Positions 1-8,490 of a stretch of DNA of 64,000 nt are shown in pieces. This DNA is from Pseudobdellovibrio exovorus JSS (lineage in GTDB: Bacteria > Bdellovibrionota > Bdellovibrionia > Bdellovibrionales > Bdellovibrionaceae): assembly GCF_000348725.1 (NCBI RefSeq), contig NC_020813.1:2084248-2148247 (forward strand). The letters run 5' to 3'. Below the pieces are notes generated by a model. That model did no database searches, had not been told where the DNA came from, and saw only the letters and a program-made list of their open reading frames with translations. Position 1 is the stretch's first letter. Each line of letters starts with the position of its first letter. The position numbers were made by a program, and so were the translations under genes.

Positions 1-926
1 TGTGGGGCGCTTACGAATTGCAATCTCCGGCATTTATCCGCAACCGCTTCGGTACAGGCAAGAGCCAAGGCATTGGTGGCGCTTTGGTGATGGGACTTGT
101 CGCTGGTGTTGTGGCGAGCCCATGTGTTGGCCCTGTATTGGTCTCAGTTCTAAGTTATGTTTCCACTACTAAAAATGTCTTCTTGGGCTTTAGCTTACTT
201 TTCACATTTGCAATGGGGCTTGGATTGATTTTCCTTGTGATTGGATTGTCGAGCAATGCCCTACGTCTATTACCAAGATCAGGTAAATGGATGGATCGTG
301 TGAAGTTTCTACTTGGCGCTGGGATGTGGGGAGCCGCCCTCTACTACGCTCAATTCTTGATGTCAGACCGCTGGTGGACAGCGTTGATTGCCGCTAGCTT
401 TATTGCTTTTTCTATCTGGAAAGGCGCTTTCAAATTACATAATAAACACTATTTACGCCGTAGCTTCTTATTAGCCGTTTTTGTTTTTTCAACAACAGTG
501 CTTTTACTGAGCTTTTTTAAACCTCAGTATTTAAGTAATACTTTTTATCTTCAAGTCGACGAGCAACCCGCAAACTCACTGAATTGGATCGACTATTCGG
601 AAGAGGCTCTGCTAAATGCTCAAAAAGAAGGTAAACCCGTCATGATCGACTTTTTCGCCGAATGGTGTGCGGCCTGCCACGAATTGGATAAAAAGACGTT
701 CTCGACCCCCGAATTCCAAGAGCTGGCAGAGCAGTTTTACCTTGTTCGCTTTGATGCAACCGAAGATAGCGAGGCCGTACAGCAGGTTCTGCGAAAATAC
801 GACATCAAAGGCTTGCCAACTGTCATGTTTATCAATAGAAATGGCGTCTTACTTAAAGAACTTACCTTTACACAGTTTCTGGATATAGGCGCGGTTCAAC
901 CACGAATGCAGGAGGCTCTTAGATGA
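1..926 (+). CDS. DsbD/CcdA-type thiol:disulfide interchange protein, 3' part
   Basis: The reading frame is open from the first bases of the window, so the true start lies upstream; a TTG at 18 is only an internal codon. The visible part begins inside the membrane domain, with a Ser-Pro-Cys-Val-Gly-Pro motif (about 115-135) typical of the redox-active membrane segment of DsbD/CcdA, followed by several hydrophobic helices to about 540. The C-terminal third is a periplasmic thioredoxin-like domain with a Trp-Cys-Ala-Ala-Cys motif (Cys codons 666-668 and 675-677). The family passes electrons from cytoplasmic thioredoxin across the inner membrane to periplasmic proteins. The stop overlaps the next start as ATGA, so the two genes are probably translated together. 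The N-terminal domain cannot be judged from here. Confidence 0.88.
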   Translation, partial: WGAYELQSPAFIRNRFGTGKSQGIGGALVMGLVAGVVASPCVGPVLVSVLSYVSTTKNVFLGFSLLFTFAMGLGLIFLVIGLSSNALRLLPRSGKWMDRVKFLLGAGMWGAALYYAQFLMSDRWWTALIAASFIAFSIWKGAFKLHNKHYLRRSFLLAVFVFSTTVLLLSFFKPQYLSNTFYLQVDEQPANSLNWIDYSEEALLNAQKEGKPVMIDFFAEWCAACHELDKKTFSTPEFQELAEQFYLVRFDATEDSEAVQQVLRKYDIKGLPTVMFINRNGVLLKELTFTQFLDIGAVQPRMQEALR

Positions 927-1822
927 GCAGCACAAAAAATCCATTAAAAACTAGCGCTGATAAAAACACAGATCCAACAGTGCGTTTAAATAAACTCTTA
1001 GCTGAACGCGGCTTAGCTTCCCGTCGCGGAGCCGACAAGCTGATTGCCGATGGCCTTGTCATGGTTAACGGAAAAAAAGTGTACGAGCTGGGTGTTAAAG
1101 TAAATCCGAATAAAGACCGCATCACTGTAGATGGCAAACCCATCAAGTCTAAAACAGAAAGCCTGTACATCATGTTCAATAAACCTAAGAACGTGATCAC
1201 CTCAATGAGTGACCCTTTAGAGCGTCCTACTGTTGCCGACTTCATGGCTGAACTTCCTGTACGTGTCTTCCCTATTGGTCGTCTTGACTGGGATAGTGAA
1301 GGTTTATTGCTTCTGACAAATGACGGCGACTTTGCTCAACGTGTGATGCACCCGAAAACAGAAGTCACTAAAACGTATCACGTCAAATTAGATGGTCAGC
1401 CTTTAGATTATCAAATCAAAAAATTATTAACTGGTGTTTCTATCCCCGGTGGTCGTGTTAAAGCCAAACACGTAGAAAAACTGAAACAGGCAAAGTCTAA
1501 AGATCGTAAAACATCTGAAAAACATGACTGGTACAAAATCATCATCACTGAGGGTAAAAACCATCAAGTGCGCGAGATGTTCAAAAAAATCGGCTACGAT
1601 GTTTTAAAACTTCATCGCGTAGCTATCGGAAAACTGCGCATCGGTCAGCTTGGCCGCGGCGAAATGGTTTTCTTGAATGAAGCGGCCGCTAGCCGCGTGT
1701 TCTTGCAGGATCTTCCTGAAGAAGCACATGGTAAACGTGATGTGCGCCATAAATCGAAAAAGGCCACCAGCGAAAAACCACTGACGAAGAAAAAATTCAA
1801 TAAGGTGTTGAATAAGGCTTAG
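923..1822 (+). CDS. rluB: rRNA pseudouridine synthase, RluB/RsuA family
   Basis: This 299-residue protein has an N-terminal S4 RNA-binding domain (about residues 20-80, with the SRRGADKLI region) followed by an RsuA-type catalytic domain. The catalytic Asp sits in a clear GRLD motif that continues into the SEGLLLLTNDGD signature. A second family motif, GKNHQVREMF, lies near residue 213. Family members convert specific uridines of 16S or 23S rRNA to pseudouridine; the overall arrangement and Lys/Arg-rich C-terminal tail favour RluB (23S) over RsuA, but that choice is inference. The start overlaps the upstream DsbD-like stop by four bases. A basic tail of about 40 residues extends beyond the catalytic domain. 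Confidence 0.93.
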   Translation: MSSTKNPLKTSADKNTDPTVRLNKLLAERGLASRRGADKLIADGLVMVNGKKVYELGVKVNPNKDRITVDGKPIKSKTESLYIMFNKPKNVITSMSDPLERPTVADFMAELPVRVFPIGRLDWDSEGLLLLTNDGDFAQRVMHPKTEVTKTYHVKLDGQPLDYQIKKLLTGVSIPGGRVKAKHVEKLKQAKSKDRKTSEKHDWYKIIITEGKNHQVREMFKKIGYDVLKLHRVAIGKLRIGQLGRGEMVFLNEAAASRVFLQDLPEEAHGKRDVRHKSKKATSEKPLTKKKFNKVLNKA

Positions 1823-1946
1823 TCCCCGACTTCCATTATCAGCTCCGTTACTTTCAACTCTTTTCTAATTCCTATCCCCTATTTGGGGGGTGCCTGATGG
1901 CTTAATCTGCGGCTTAATTAAAAGGTGTTTATAGCAAGGAGCTACT

Positions 1947-3011
1947 ATGAAACCCCTAAGTCGCAATAAAAAATCTCTCTCTACCCGATCAAGTAAACTG
2001 AGACCAAAAAAGAGTGCTAGTCCAACTCGTTATTATCCTCCTGCCGTTATACAAAATAAACAGGCTCAGCTTCTAGATGGGGTCGATTTCAATGGAAAGT
2101 CAGTCCGCGCTTTGAAAGTAGTGGTAACTTTGGACCGAACAAAGGATGCTGTAAAACCACCCAAGCAAATAAAACTGCATGTTGAAAGTACCGAGTCTGG
2201 AACCTGGAAATATTATGGGCCAGGTAATTACTATCTGTATGCAAAAGGAAAAGTATGTCCTTCTGTGGCCTTCGGCACACATGGAACCAATGCCCATGTG
2301 TTCTTTATTCCAGATGCCTCGGGAGCTCATTCTGTACAGTTTATAATTAATCTTGCAGAAGGCAGCGGCAGCAAAGAATATGTCACCAGTCTAAGTGCTA
2401 ATTGGACGCCGAAACAAAGCATCCGTTTGATATCAGATAAAAACCGACCCACGGCCCGTAACGGCAAACGTATGTCACCTCCACGTAAAGCGATCGAAGC
2501 TGAACAAACATTTGGAAAATGGCAAAAAAGCCTAACTTCTCAGAAAAAATTTTCGGTTCCGAAAATCCGCAGCGAAGATGATCTTACCCGCGATCCAGCG
2601 ACCATCATCGGTGGTATTGCCGCTCTTTATCCGGTCGTAAAAGATTTTTTAAAAGATTGGTTTACCGGTAGCACACCAGTGGATATGGCTCCTAACACTT
2701 TATATGCGCGTGTGGGAGATGTGATCCGTATAGGTCTTTGGGACGCCGATGACTTCTGCACTATTTTAATGAATGACAAACTATGCGGAGGCTGTGGCAA
2801 AGGAGATCAGGTTCAATTTCTTGGAGATACGGTAGCAAAAGGTGCAAATCTTATCCTGTGCAAGCTTTCAAACCAGTTTCCCGTACAGACAGGTATTGAT
2901 ATCTGGATATGCCGTGACGGCCAGAAGAAATGGGAAATGCATTTTCAGGTAAATGAATTTTCACCGCTACCTTCTGATCGATTGATTCTGATTCAGATTT
3001 GGGGATCTTGA
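1947..3011 (+). CDS. hypothetical basic protein, 354 aa
   Basis: I do not recognise this protein. It starts with a strongly Arg/Lys/Ser-rich stretch of about 30 residues and has no convincing signal peptide. The middle contains beta-rich segments with many Tyr, Gly and Val residues, and the C-terminal 100 residues include a short Cys cluster (LCGGCGKGD near residue 279) and another Cys pair further on. The start follows a good ribosome binding site (AAGGAGCT about 6 bases upstream). It ends six bases before the convergent cyclase gene with no obvious terminator between. A structural or nucleic-acid-binding role is possible from the basic N-terminus, but nothing in the sequence proves one. Confidence 0.7.
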   Translation: MKPLSRNKKSLSTRSSKLRPKKSASPTRYYPPAVIQNKQAQLLDGVDFNGKSVRALKVVVTLDRTKDAVKPPKQIKLHVESTESGTWKYYGPGNYYLYAKGKVCPSVAFGTHGTNAHVFFIPDASGAHSVQFIINLAEGSGSKEYVTSLSANWTPKQSIRLISDKNRPTARNGKRMSPPRKAIEAEQTFGKWQKSLTSQKKFSVPKIRSEDDLTRDPATIIGGIAALYPVVKDFLKDWFTGSTPVDMAPNTLYARVGDVIRIGLWDADDFCTILMNDKLCGGCGKGDQVQFLGDTVAKGANLILCKLSNQFPVQTGIDIWICRDGQKKWEMHFQVNEFSPLPSDRLILIQIWGS

Positions 3012-3017
3012 ACAATC

Positions 3018-4469
3018 CTAAGAGGCTTTTGAGATTTTACGATCTGAAAAGCCAACTTGGGACTCTTCGTAATCACATTCACGGCATTTAAATACAAAAT
3101 GTCCGTCATTATTCGTATCTAGGAATAGAACTGAATGCGGATGATCCGGACATGTTTTTGCTTCTTCCCGATGAGTCAACATATGAGGCGCACTTATTAG
3201 CTCGAACACAGGGTTCTTATCTTCTTCAAATCCCTTGAGCTGTTTTTGTCCTTGGCTTTTTAACACATATCCCAGCTGATTCAAATTTTCAGCTATTTCT
3301 TGATTCACTAAAATTTGATTTGGCTCAGCAATGGATGTTAACCGGCTGGCGTACGGCAACGGAGTGCCAATTGCTGTAAATGTCTTAAAGTATTTTCTAT
3401 TTCCATAGAATCCAACATTCGCATATCCGACAGAAATACCGACGCGTACCTGCAGTTCCGACATCCAGTGCTTCATGTAGAATTCTCGATCGGCTTTAAT
3501 ACCATCAACAGCTTCTAATGCAGCCATACAAGTTCTTTCAATAAAATCTTCACGCGAAATTGGCATATTAGAAAAAGCCAATAGTCCATCTCCATGAAAC
3601 TTATCTATTGTCAGGTCGTACTTCAGGAATATTGTCAGACAAGTATCCAAAAATCTTGCTAAACACAGTTGAATATTTTGTTCTGGCAATTTAGTTACTT
3701 TATCTGTTGATCGGACTATATCAATAAAGATTGCACATATTTTTACACGTTGAACAGACTCATCAATTGATATCTGTCCTTCGCGAATGGCTTTTACAAC
3801 TTGTGGAGAAAACTGTGCCGACAATTGATGAAGTTTTGTCGCTTCTTCTGTTTTCTGCTTAATGATTTGTTCGCGCGAAAACAACTCTTCTTCCAAGGCC
3901 AGTCGTGAACTTAAAACCTTTTTTTTCAAAAGCTGTTTTAACGAATTCATACATATAGCAATAACAAATGTCGATGTTATAAAAAAAGCGTGAGCAAAAA
4001 AGTATCTAAAATCATTTTGTTGTCCAGCTTTATAAGAAGAATAGAGTAAATATGGCAAATAGACGCTGGCAGATGTTACAAAAAACATTTTCCATGAAAA
4101 TGAAAACATCAATAGAGCCGAGATTCCTACTAAGTTTAGACCCGCATAATAAGCAGAGTTAATACCATCTTTGGTAGCAATCGACATGTAAGTAATAATC
4201 GCGGCAGCAATGGTAGCATGAAAAAATGATAGAAACTCTAGAGCCTTATTATTCTGTATCTTACGAGACAACAAGTAACAACCTACAGGAATAGGTATGT
4301 ATACAAATCGCAATATTAAAAATTCTTTCAAGTGCTCTGGATAAAAAATAAAGTCCAGAATACCGAAAAGCGGATACACTAAAGCGAAGACAAGAAACAG
4401 CTTATGCATGACCTGAAAGTCATGCACTTCTTCCGCTTGAATTTTCTTGTCAAATTCGCTTCTATCCAC
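3018..4469 (-). CDS. membrane-anchored class III adenylate/guanylate cyclase
   Basis: The 483-residue protein has about six hydrophobic helices in its first 190 residues, a short coiled-coil linker, and a class III nucleotide cyclase domain at about 235-430. The metal-binding Asp residues are visible in FIDIVRSTD and in FHGDGLLAFSN. In the motif that normally reads VNxAxRL, the sequence is LPYASRL, so the usual transition-state Asn is replaced by Pro while the Arg is kept; activity or substrate choice may therefore differ from textbook enzymes. The C-terminus carries a small Cys-rich segment (CPDHPH and CRECDY) that could bind zinc. It lies 3 bases downstream of the methyltransferase gene on the same strand, so the two are probably one operon. 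Confidence 0.85.
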   Translation of the reverse strand: MDRSEFDKKIQAEEVHDFQVMHKLFLVFALVYPLFGILDFIFYPEHLKEFLILRFVYIPIPVGCYLLSRKIQNNKALEFLSFFHATIAAAIITYMSIATKDGINSAYYAGLNLVGISALLMFSFSWKMFFVTSASVYLPYLLYSSYKAGQQNDFRYFFAHAFFITSTFVIAICMNSLKQLLKKKVLSSRLALEEELFSREQIIKQKTEEATKLHQLSAQFSPQVVKAIREGQISIDESVQRVKICAIFIDIVRSTDKVTKLPEQNIQLCLARFLDTCLTIFLKYDLTIDKFHGDGLLAFSNMPISREDFIERTCMAALEAVDGIKADREFYMKHWMSELQVRVGISVGYANVGFYGNRKYFKTFTAIGTPLPYASRLTSIAEPNQILVNQEIAENLNQLGYVLKSQGQKQLKGFEEDKNPVFELISAPHMLTHREEAKTCPDHPHSVLFLDTNNDGHFVFKCRECDYEESQVGFSDRKISKAS

Positions 4470-4472
4470 TTT

Positions 4473-5903
4473 TTACTTTCTTAAATTTGCAAACAGATTA
4501 ATTCCTTTTTCTTCCGACTCAACCGTCATTGTACGACAGTGCTGGGCAAAAAGGCCGTGTAGATCTTCTTCCGAACGATAAATAAGATTCCAATCCAATA
4601 CCATATCCATACCGAATCTATTCGGATTCTCGATCCCGAAATTTCCGATAATTGCTAATCCACCATCATCTAAAGACTTAACTAGTTGATCTGCAGCAAA
4701 ACTCGCAACAGGATCAGTAAAATAGTCAAATAAACCAGCTGAATATATCAAATCAAAGTCGTTTGTAGGCAAACCTCTTGCTATCACATTCTTAATTGCA
4801 AGATTATGTAATTTTAGATTTACATGTTTATTCAAATTTTTCGAAATTGATAAAATTTTAAATTGAGCATGCTTTAAAGCATCTAAATCCTGATCCAACA
4901 AATGAATTTCAACCTTATTGAAGTCAATAGAATCATCCTGTAATAAGTTTTGAATTTCCATCGCTGGTCCACTAGCTATTGAAATCAGTTTAAATTTTCC
5001 ATTTCTAGCAATAGCTGATTTATATTCTTCCTTAATTTTACGTCTAAGATATTGTTCGCGGTTTTTAACAGCAATAGAAGCCGGCTCATCAATAAAATAT
5101 CGGTGAAGGCATTTTGCAAAAAGCGATTCACCACGAATTTGATTACTATACATGATATTCATCATTTCATAATCACCTGCGTATCCTTTTGGTTTATAAA
5201 AAGTACGATGGGCATATGGTGCTTTATATAACTTTTCACCTAACATCTGGCGGAAAAAATCAAAATGTGTTTTTTTGAAATCTGTCGATTTCCCTTTAAA
5301 TACACTTTCCATTTTTGCATAAACTGAATTAAACCCTTCAGAAAGAGCATTAGAAAGTAAGCTTGCAATCACCTCTTCCTTGCCGAAAACTGCTCTTGCA
5401 TCTGCGGACCCAGCATCCGGTTGTAATTCATTGATTTTAACTTCTAAAGAATCTACTAGGTGTCTTAACTCGTAGGTCATCAACTTAAACTGCTCATCTA
5501 TTTGAGATAGGTTCTGCTGTTGAGTGATCGTATCTGACAACAAGCTATTTACATTTTTTACAAGTGCTATGGTATCAATATCAATAATTGTTTCCGCCAT
5601 AGAAAACGCACTGTACTTTCCTAAATCATTTTCATCAGCTCGTACAAAGTGGGCTGTTAGCTTCATCAATTTAATATGGTCTACATAAAGATCAAAATCA
5701 TAAGATTGTTCTTTGACGAACTCGATATCACTTTTGACAGATATGCCAAAGCTGCTGAAGTTTAACACTGGATAAAAATTTCCTTCGAAATGAACCTTTA
5801 CTCTTTCAGAATCAACAATGACACGATCTTGTCTTACTAAATATTCAGATTTAAGTTTCGGGTTTAGTTCTTCGTGCACAAAGTTGCCATTACGAGCTGC
5901 CAT
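4473..5903 (-). CDS. PilZ-like domain plus SAM-dependent methyltransferase (PhcB-like)
   Basis: The first 110 residues resemble a divergent PilZ-type beta barrel (YPVLNFSSFGISVKS stands where PilZ proteins have the DxSxxG segment), without an obvious RxxxR c-di-GMP motif. A helical linker follows, then a class I methyltransferase domain from about residue 200 to the end. A glycine-poor SAM motif reads LISIASGPAMEI, followed by an acidic LLDQD strand end. The conserved stretch YKAPYAHRTFYKPKGYAGDYEMM is shared, from memory, with proteins annotated as 3-hydroxypalmitic acid methyl ester synthases (PhcB group). A fatty-acid or lipid methylation role is inference. The start is preceded by GGAGGT. 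It lies just upstream of the cyclase gene, suggesting a joint signalling function. Confidence 0.72.
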   Translation of the reverse strand: MAARNGNFVHEELNPKLKSEYLVRQDRVIVDSERVKVHFEGNFYPVLNFSSFGISVKSDIEFVKEQSYDFDLYVDHIKLMKLTAHFVRADENDLGKYSAFSMAETIIDIDTIALVKNVNSLLSDTITQQQNLSQIDEQFKLMTYELRHLVDSLEVKINELQPDAGSADARAVFGKEEVIASLLSNALSEGFNSVYAKMESVFKGKSTDFKKTHFDFFRQMLGEKLYKAPYAHRTFYKPKGYAGDYEMMNIMYSNQIRGESLFAKCLHRYFIDEPASIAVKNREQYLRRKIKEEYKSAIARNGKFKLISIASGPAMEIQNLLQDDSIDFNKVEIHLLDQDLDALKHAQFKILSISKNLNKHVNLKLHNLAIKNVIARGLPTNDFDLIYSAGLFDYFTDPVASFAADQLVKSLDDGGLAIIGNFGIENPNRFGMDMVLDWNLIYRSEEDLHGLFAQHCRTMTVESEEKGINLFANLRK

Positions 5904-5965
5904 TAGACCTCCATATTATTGCCCTTCCCCTTTCGACATACTTGAGTACTTATTCCATATATCCA

Positions 5966-6033
5966 AAGTCGAGTTTATTTATATACTTTTACCCTCTTCC
6001 AAAACCTCTGCATTTCTCGACTAGACTCGACTT
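5966..6033. promoter_or_regulatory. inverted AAGTCGAGT half-sites between divergent genes
   Basis: AAGTCGAGT at 5966-5974 has an exact inverted copy, ACTCGACTT, at 6025-6033, and a further TCTCGACT half-site directly precedes the second copy. They sit between the divergent methyltransferase gene (minus) and the secreted-protein gene (plus). This is the layout of a shared operator, but no regulator is identified. Confidence 0.3.
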
Positions 6034-6051
6034 ATCTTGAGCTAGGCGGAA

Positions 6052-6059
6052 GCCGATAC
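6052..6059 (+). promoter_or_regulatory. possible sigma-28-like -10 element
   Basis: GCCGATAC matches seven of eight bases of the FliA -10 consensus GCCGATAA and ends seven bases before the ATG at 6067, the same placement as at flaG. No good -35 lies at the expected distance (TATCTTGA), so this is weak. If active, the transcript would be almost leaderless; no Shine-Dalgarno sequence is seen close to the ATG. Confidence 0.25.
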
Positions 6060-6066
6060 GAAATAT

Positions 6067-6678
6067 ATGAAAACAATACGCCCTTTCACATTAGTCACAT
6101 TAGTCGGTTTCCTCTTAACAGGAGCTACTCTATCTGCACAAGATATCGTGATCGTTGATGTCAGACGTAACATCACCTTGGCTGACGATGATATCATCTA
6201 CAAGGACTACTATCTGAATGCAGGCGAAGGCAGCGCTTTGAAAAAAAATATGGTTGTCACGGTTAAACGAAAAATCAATGTGCGCGACTCTTCTACAAAA
6301 TCTGTCGGAGACTTTGAAGCTCCAGTCGGACAACTCAAAATTATTCACTTAGGAAATAATGTCTCTGTTGCGCGTGAATTCAAATTAATCTCACGTGATG
6401 AAGAGCCCATGCTCGAGCAAATCGGCATCATGTCCGGAGACCGCATCGATACCGCAGGGTCATTTATTGACACCTCGAAGCCTGTTTATAAACGCAAAAC
6501 GGCCGATGTAAACCCGACTGAAGCGCAAGCAAATGAAGTAATTGTTACAGAGTCACAGTTGGTGACTCCACTGACTCCGACAACACCGGCGGATAAAAGA
6601 GAACCCGCAGCCCAAACTCAGGGTGCTGGAACGCCCGTAGAAGCCCCTAAAGCGGCAGTGGAACTGCCCCAGATCTAA
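6067..6678 (+). CDS. secreted hypothetical protein, 203 aa
   Basis: An N-terminal signal peptide is clear (hydrophobic core about residues 8-22, cleavage probably after LSAQ or nearby). The mature part has a beta-rich domain with GEGSALKKNMVVTVKRK, then PVGQLKIIHLGNNVSVARE, a layout reminiscent of the C-terminal domain of flagellar protein FlgT, where a short barrel carries G-x-V/I-x-x-V strands. This likeness is weak and from memory. The last 60 residues are low-complexity, rich in Pro, Thr and Ala. It is transcribed divergently from the methyltransferase/cyclase pair. A FliA-like -10 just upstream would agree with a motility role, but this remains inference. Confidence 0.65.
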   Translation: MKTIRPFTLVTLVGFLLTGATLSAQDIVIVDVRRNITLADDDIIYKDYYLNAGEGSALKKNMVVTVKRKINVRDSSTKSVGDFEAPVGQLKIIHLGNNVSVAREFKLISRDEEPMLEQIGIMSGDRIDTAGSFIDTSKPVYKRKTADVNPTEAQANEVIVTESQLVTPLTPTTPADKREPAAQTQGAGTPVEAPKAAVELPQI

Positions 6679-6763
6679 CGGCGCCTATCTTACTGAAAAC
6701 ACGGTATTTTAGCGCCACTTTCTTCTAGTCACCATTCGGAAGTTATGGCAAATATAACCCCCT

Positions 6764-7666
6764 ATGAGTGACACCTATTTTCGCATCCGATTATCCAATG
6801 TAAACACCCCGCAAGAACAAGAGGTCAGCACCTTTTGTTTTGACCACAAAGCCTTGGGCCTTAGCGAAGTGTTAAGCTTCAGCCAGCCCGACTTAACCTA
6901 CGATCCCTCTTTGATCTCGCGACGCATTTTAGACTTGGATGTATTTTTTGAAGCGAAACCAAGTGAAGACTTCTTTCGTGAACTAAAAGCAAAATTTTCG
7001 GGAATCACCTACTCGACAAACGAAGAAGAAAGCAAAGACTGGCTTGAAGAATGGAAAAAAGGTTTTGTCCCTTTCAAATTGGTAGGCAAAACGTGGATCG
7101 TTCCCTCATGGCTAGAAAAACCGGAAGAAGCACAACACGAGATTAAAATTGATCCCGGCATGGCTTTCGGAACCGGAACCCATGCCACAACTAAAATGGC
7201 CTCTTACTTCGTTCATAAAATTGCAACAGAACACGCTGACCAAGTTAAAGACTGGACACTGTTAGACGTGGGCACGGGAACCGCTATCTTAGCGATGCTC
7301 GCCGAAAAAATGGGATTTGCTTTAATCACCGGAATTGAAATTGATCCGGAAGCTCGCAGAAAAGCCCGTGAAAACTGTGAACTGAACCAAACTCAAAGTG
7401 TCGACATCACAGACCAGCAATTAGATGAGATTCGCGATCAATACGATGTCGTCGTGGCGAATATTATTGATGGCGTGTTGATTCGATTACAAAAAGATCT
7501 GATGCGCGCCACGAAAGATGGCGGTCATTTATTTTTGACGGGAATTTTACAAGAGCGTGACAATTTATTTTTTGAAAAATTCATCGAAGCTCAACCTGTG
7601 AAAGTTATCAAACGCATTCAAAAAGATGAATGGGTGGGATACTGGGTTCAGAAAGGCACGCAGTAA
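6764..7666 (+). CDS. prmA: ribosomal protein L11 methyltransferase
   Basis: This 300-residue protein matches PrmA in length and motifs. The N-terminal substrate-recognition domain is followed by the family signature PGMAFGTGTHATTKM near residue 135, a SAM-binding motif I reading LLDVGTGTAILAM near 168, an acidic GIEIDPEA strand end, and VVANII near 230, which corresponds to the conserved N-I/P-x motif. PrmA trimethylates ribosomal protein L11 in the cytoplasm. The TAA stop shares one base with the ATG of rsmE, so both are translationally coupled. No promoter was identified beyond the 85-base gap to the preceding gene. Confidence 0.96.
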   Translation: MSDTYFRIRLSNVNTPQEQEVSTFCFDHKALGLSEVLSFSQPDLTYDPSLISRRILDLDVFFEAKPSEDFFRELKAKFSGITYSTNEEESKDWLEEWKKGFVPFKLVGKTWIVPSWLEKPEEAQHEIKIDPGMAFGTGTHATTKMASYFVHKIATEHADQVKDWTLLDVGTGTAILAMLAEKMGFALITGIEIDPEARRKARENCELNQTQSVDITDQQLDEIRDQYDVVVANIIDGVLIRLQKDLMRATKDGGHLFLTGILQERDNLFFEKFIEAQPVKVIKRIQKDEWVGYWVQKGTQ

Positions 7667-8439
7667 TGCGTCGCTATTGGATCGAAAAACAAATGATCTT
7701 CGAAGATCAGGTCTCATTTAAGGGCGACCTCTTCCATCACATCTTCGATGTCTGCAGGCAAGATGTGGGACATCACTTCGAAGTTTTAACAGAAGACGCA
7801 AAAGCTTACCTTGTTGAGGTGACCCAGAAAGATCGCAAGCAGGCGCAAGCGCGAATTTTAGAAACACGCGAGATTGAACCACTACCTCGTCCGCATGTGC
7901 ACATCGCTTTGTCTGTATCGCGCTATCAAGTGATGGATGCGATTGTCGAAAAAGCGGTCGAAATGGGTGTGAGTTCAATTCTACCTTTCTGTTCTGATTT
8001 CAGTTTTATTCGCAAACCTAATAACCTTCCTGCTGGAAAGTTAGACCGCTGGCAAAAAATTATCGTGTCGGCTACTCAGCAATGTGGACGTGGTGAATTG
8101 ATGAAAATATCAGATCCTGTTGAGTGGTCTGAGATGCTCAAAACAATTAACCCAAACACGGATAATTGGTGTCTATTTGCATATGAGGGTCATAGCGTTC
8201 TGGGCGTGAAAGCTCACTTAAATGCAGCTAAAGAAGCCGCAAAAGTAAGCAATCAACCACTTCCACAAAATCTTTGGGTTATTGTGGGTTCTGAGGGCGG
8301 TTTTTCAGAGGCTGAAGTCGAAGAAATGCGCCAACTAGGCCTTCATCCAGTGACCCTTGGACGGCAGGTTTTGCGCGTGGAAACGGCTTGCCTGACTTTA
8401 GTCTCCGTCCTAAAGTATGAGTTCGGCTTACTCACGTAA
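7666..8439 (+). CDS. rsmE: 16S rRNA m3U1498 methyltransferase
   Basis: The protein is 257 residues from the ATG at 7666 that overlaps the prmA stop; the longer open frame from 7630 lies inside prmA and is not needed. It shows the N-terminal PUA-like domain of RsmE (RRYWIEKQMIF onward) and a SPOUT methyltransferase domain with a deep-knot signature, VIVGSEGGFSEAEVEEM near residue 205, and LGRQVLRVETA close to the C-terminus. The family methylates N3 of U1498 in 16S rRNA. The pairing with prmA is common among bacteria and supports the call. Confidence 0.95.
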   Translation: MRRYWIEKQMIFEDQVSFKGDLFHHIFDVCRQDVGHHFEVLTEDAKAYLVEVTQKDRKQAQARILETREIEPLPRPHVHIALSVSRYQVMDAIVEKAVEMGVSSILPFCSDFSFIRKPNNLPAGKLDRWQKIIVSATQQCGRGELMKISDPVEWSEMLKTINPNTDNWCLFAYEGHSVLGVKAHLNAAKEAAKVSNQPLPQNLWVIVGSEGGFSEAEVEEMRQLGLHPVTLGRQVLRVETACLTLVSVLKYEFGLLT

Positions 8440-8490
8440 CTGCAACATATTCTGGATGGCCCAAAACAGAAAGCTTAATAGGAGCTGAAA

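Noticed and set aside
667-888. ORFs in other frames inside the DsbD-like gene and many similar antisense or shifted frames
   Set aside because: They overlap genes with clear family motifs, lack binding sites and give no recognisable protein.
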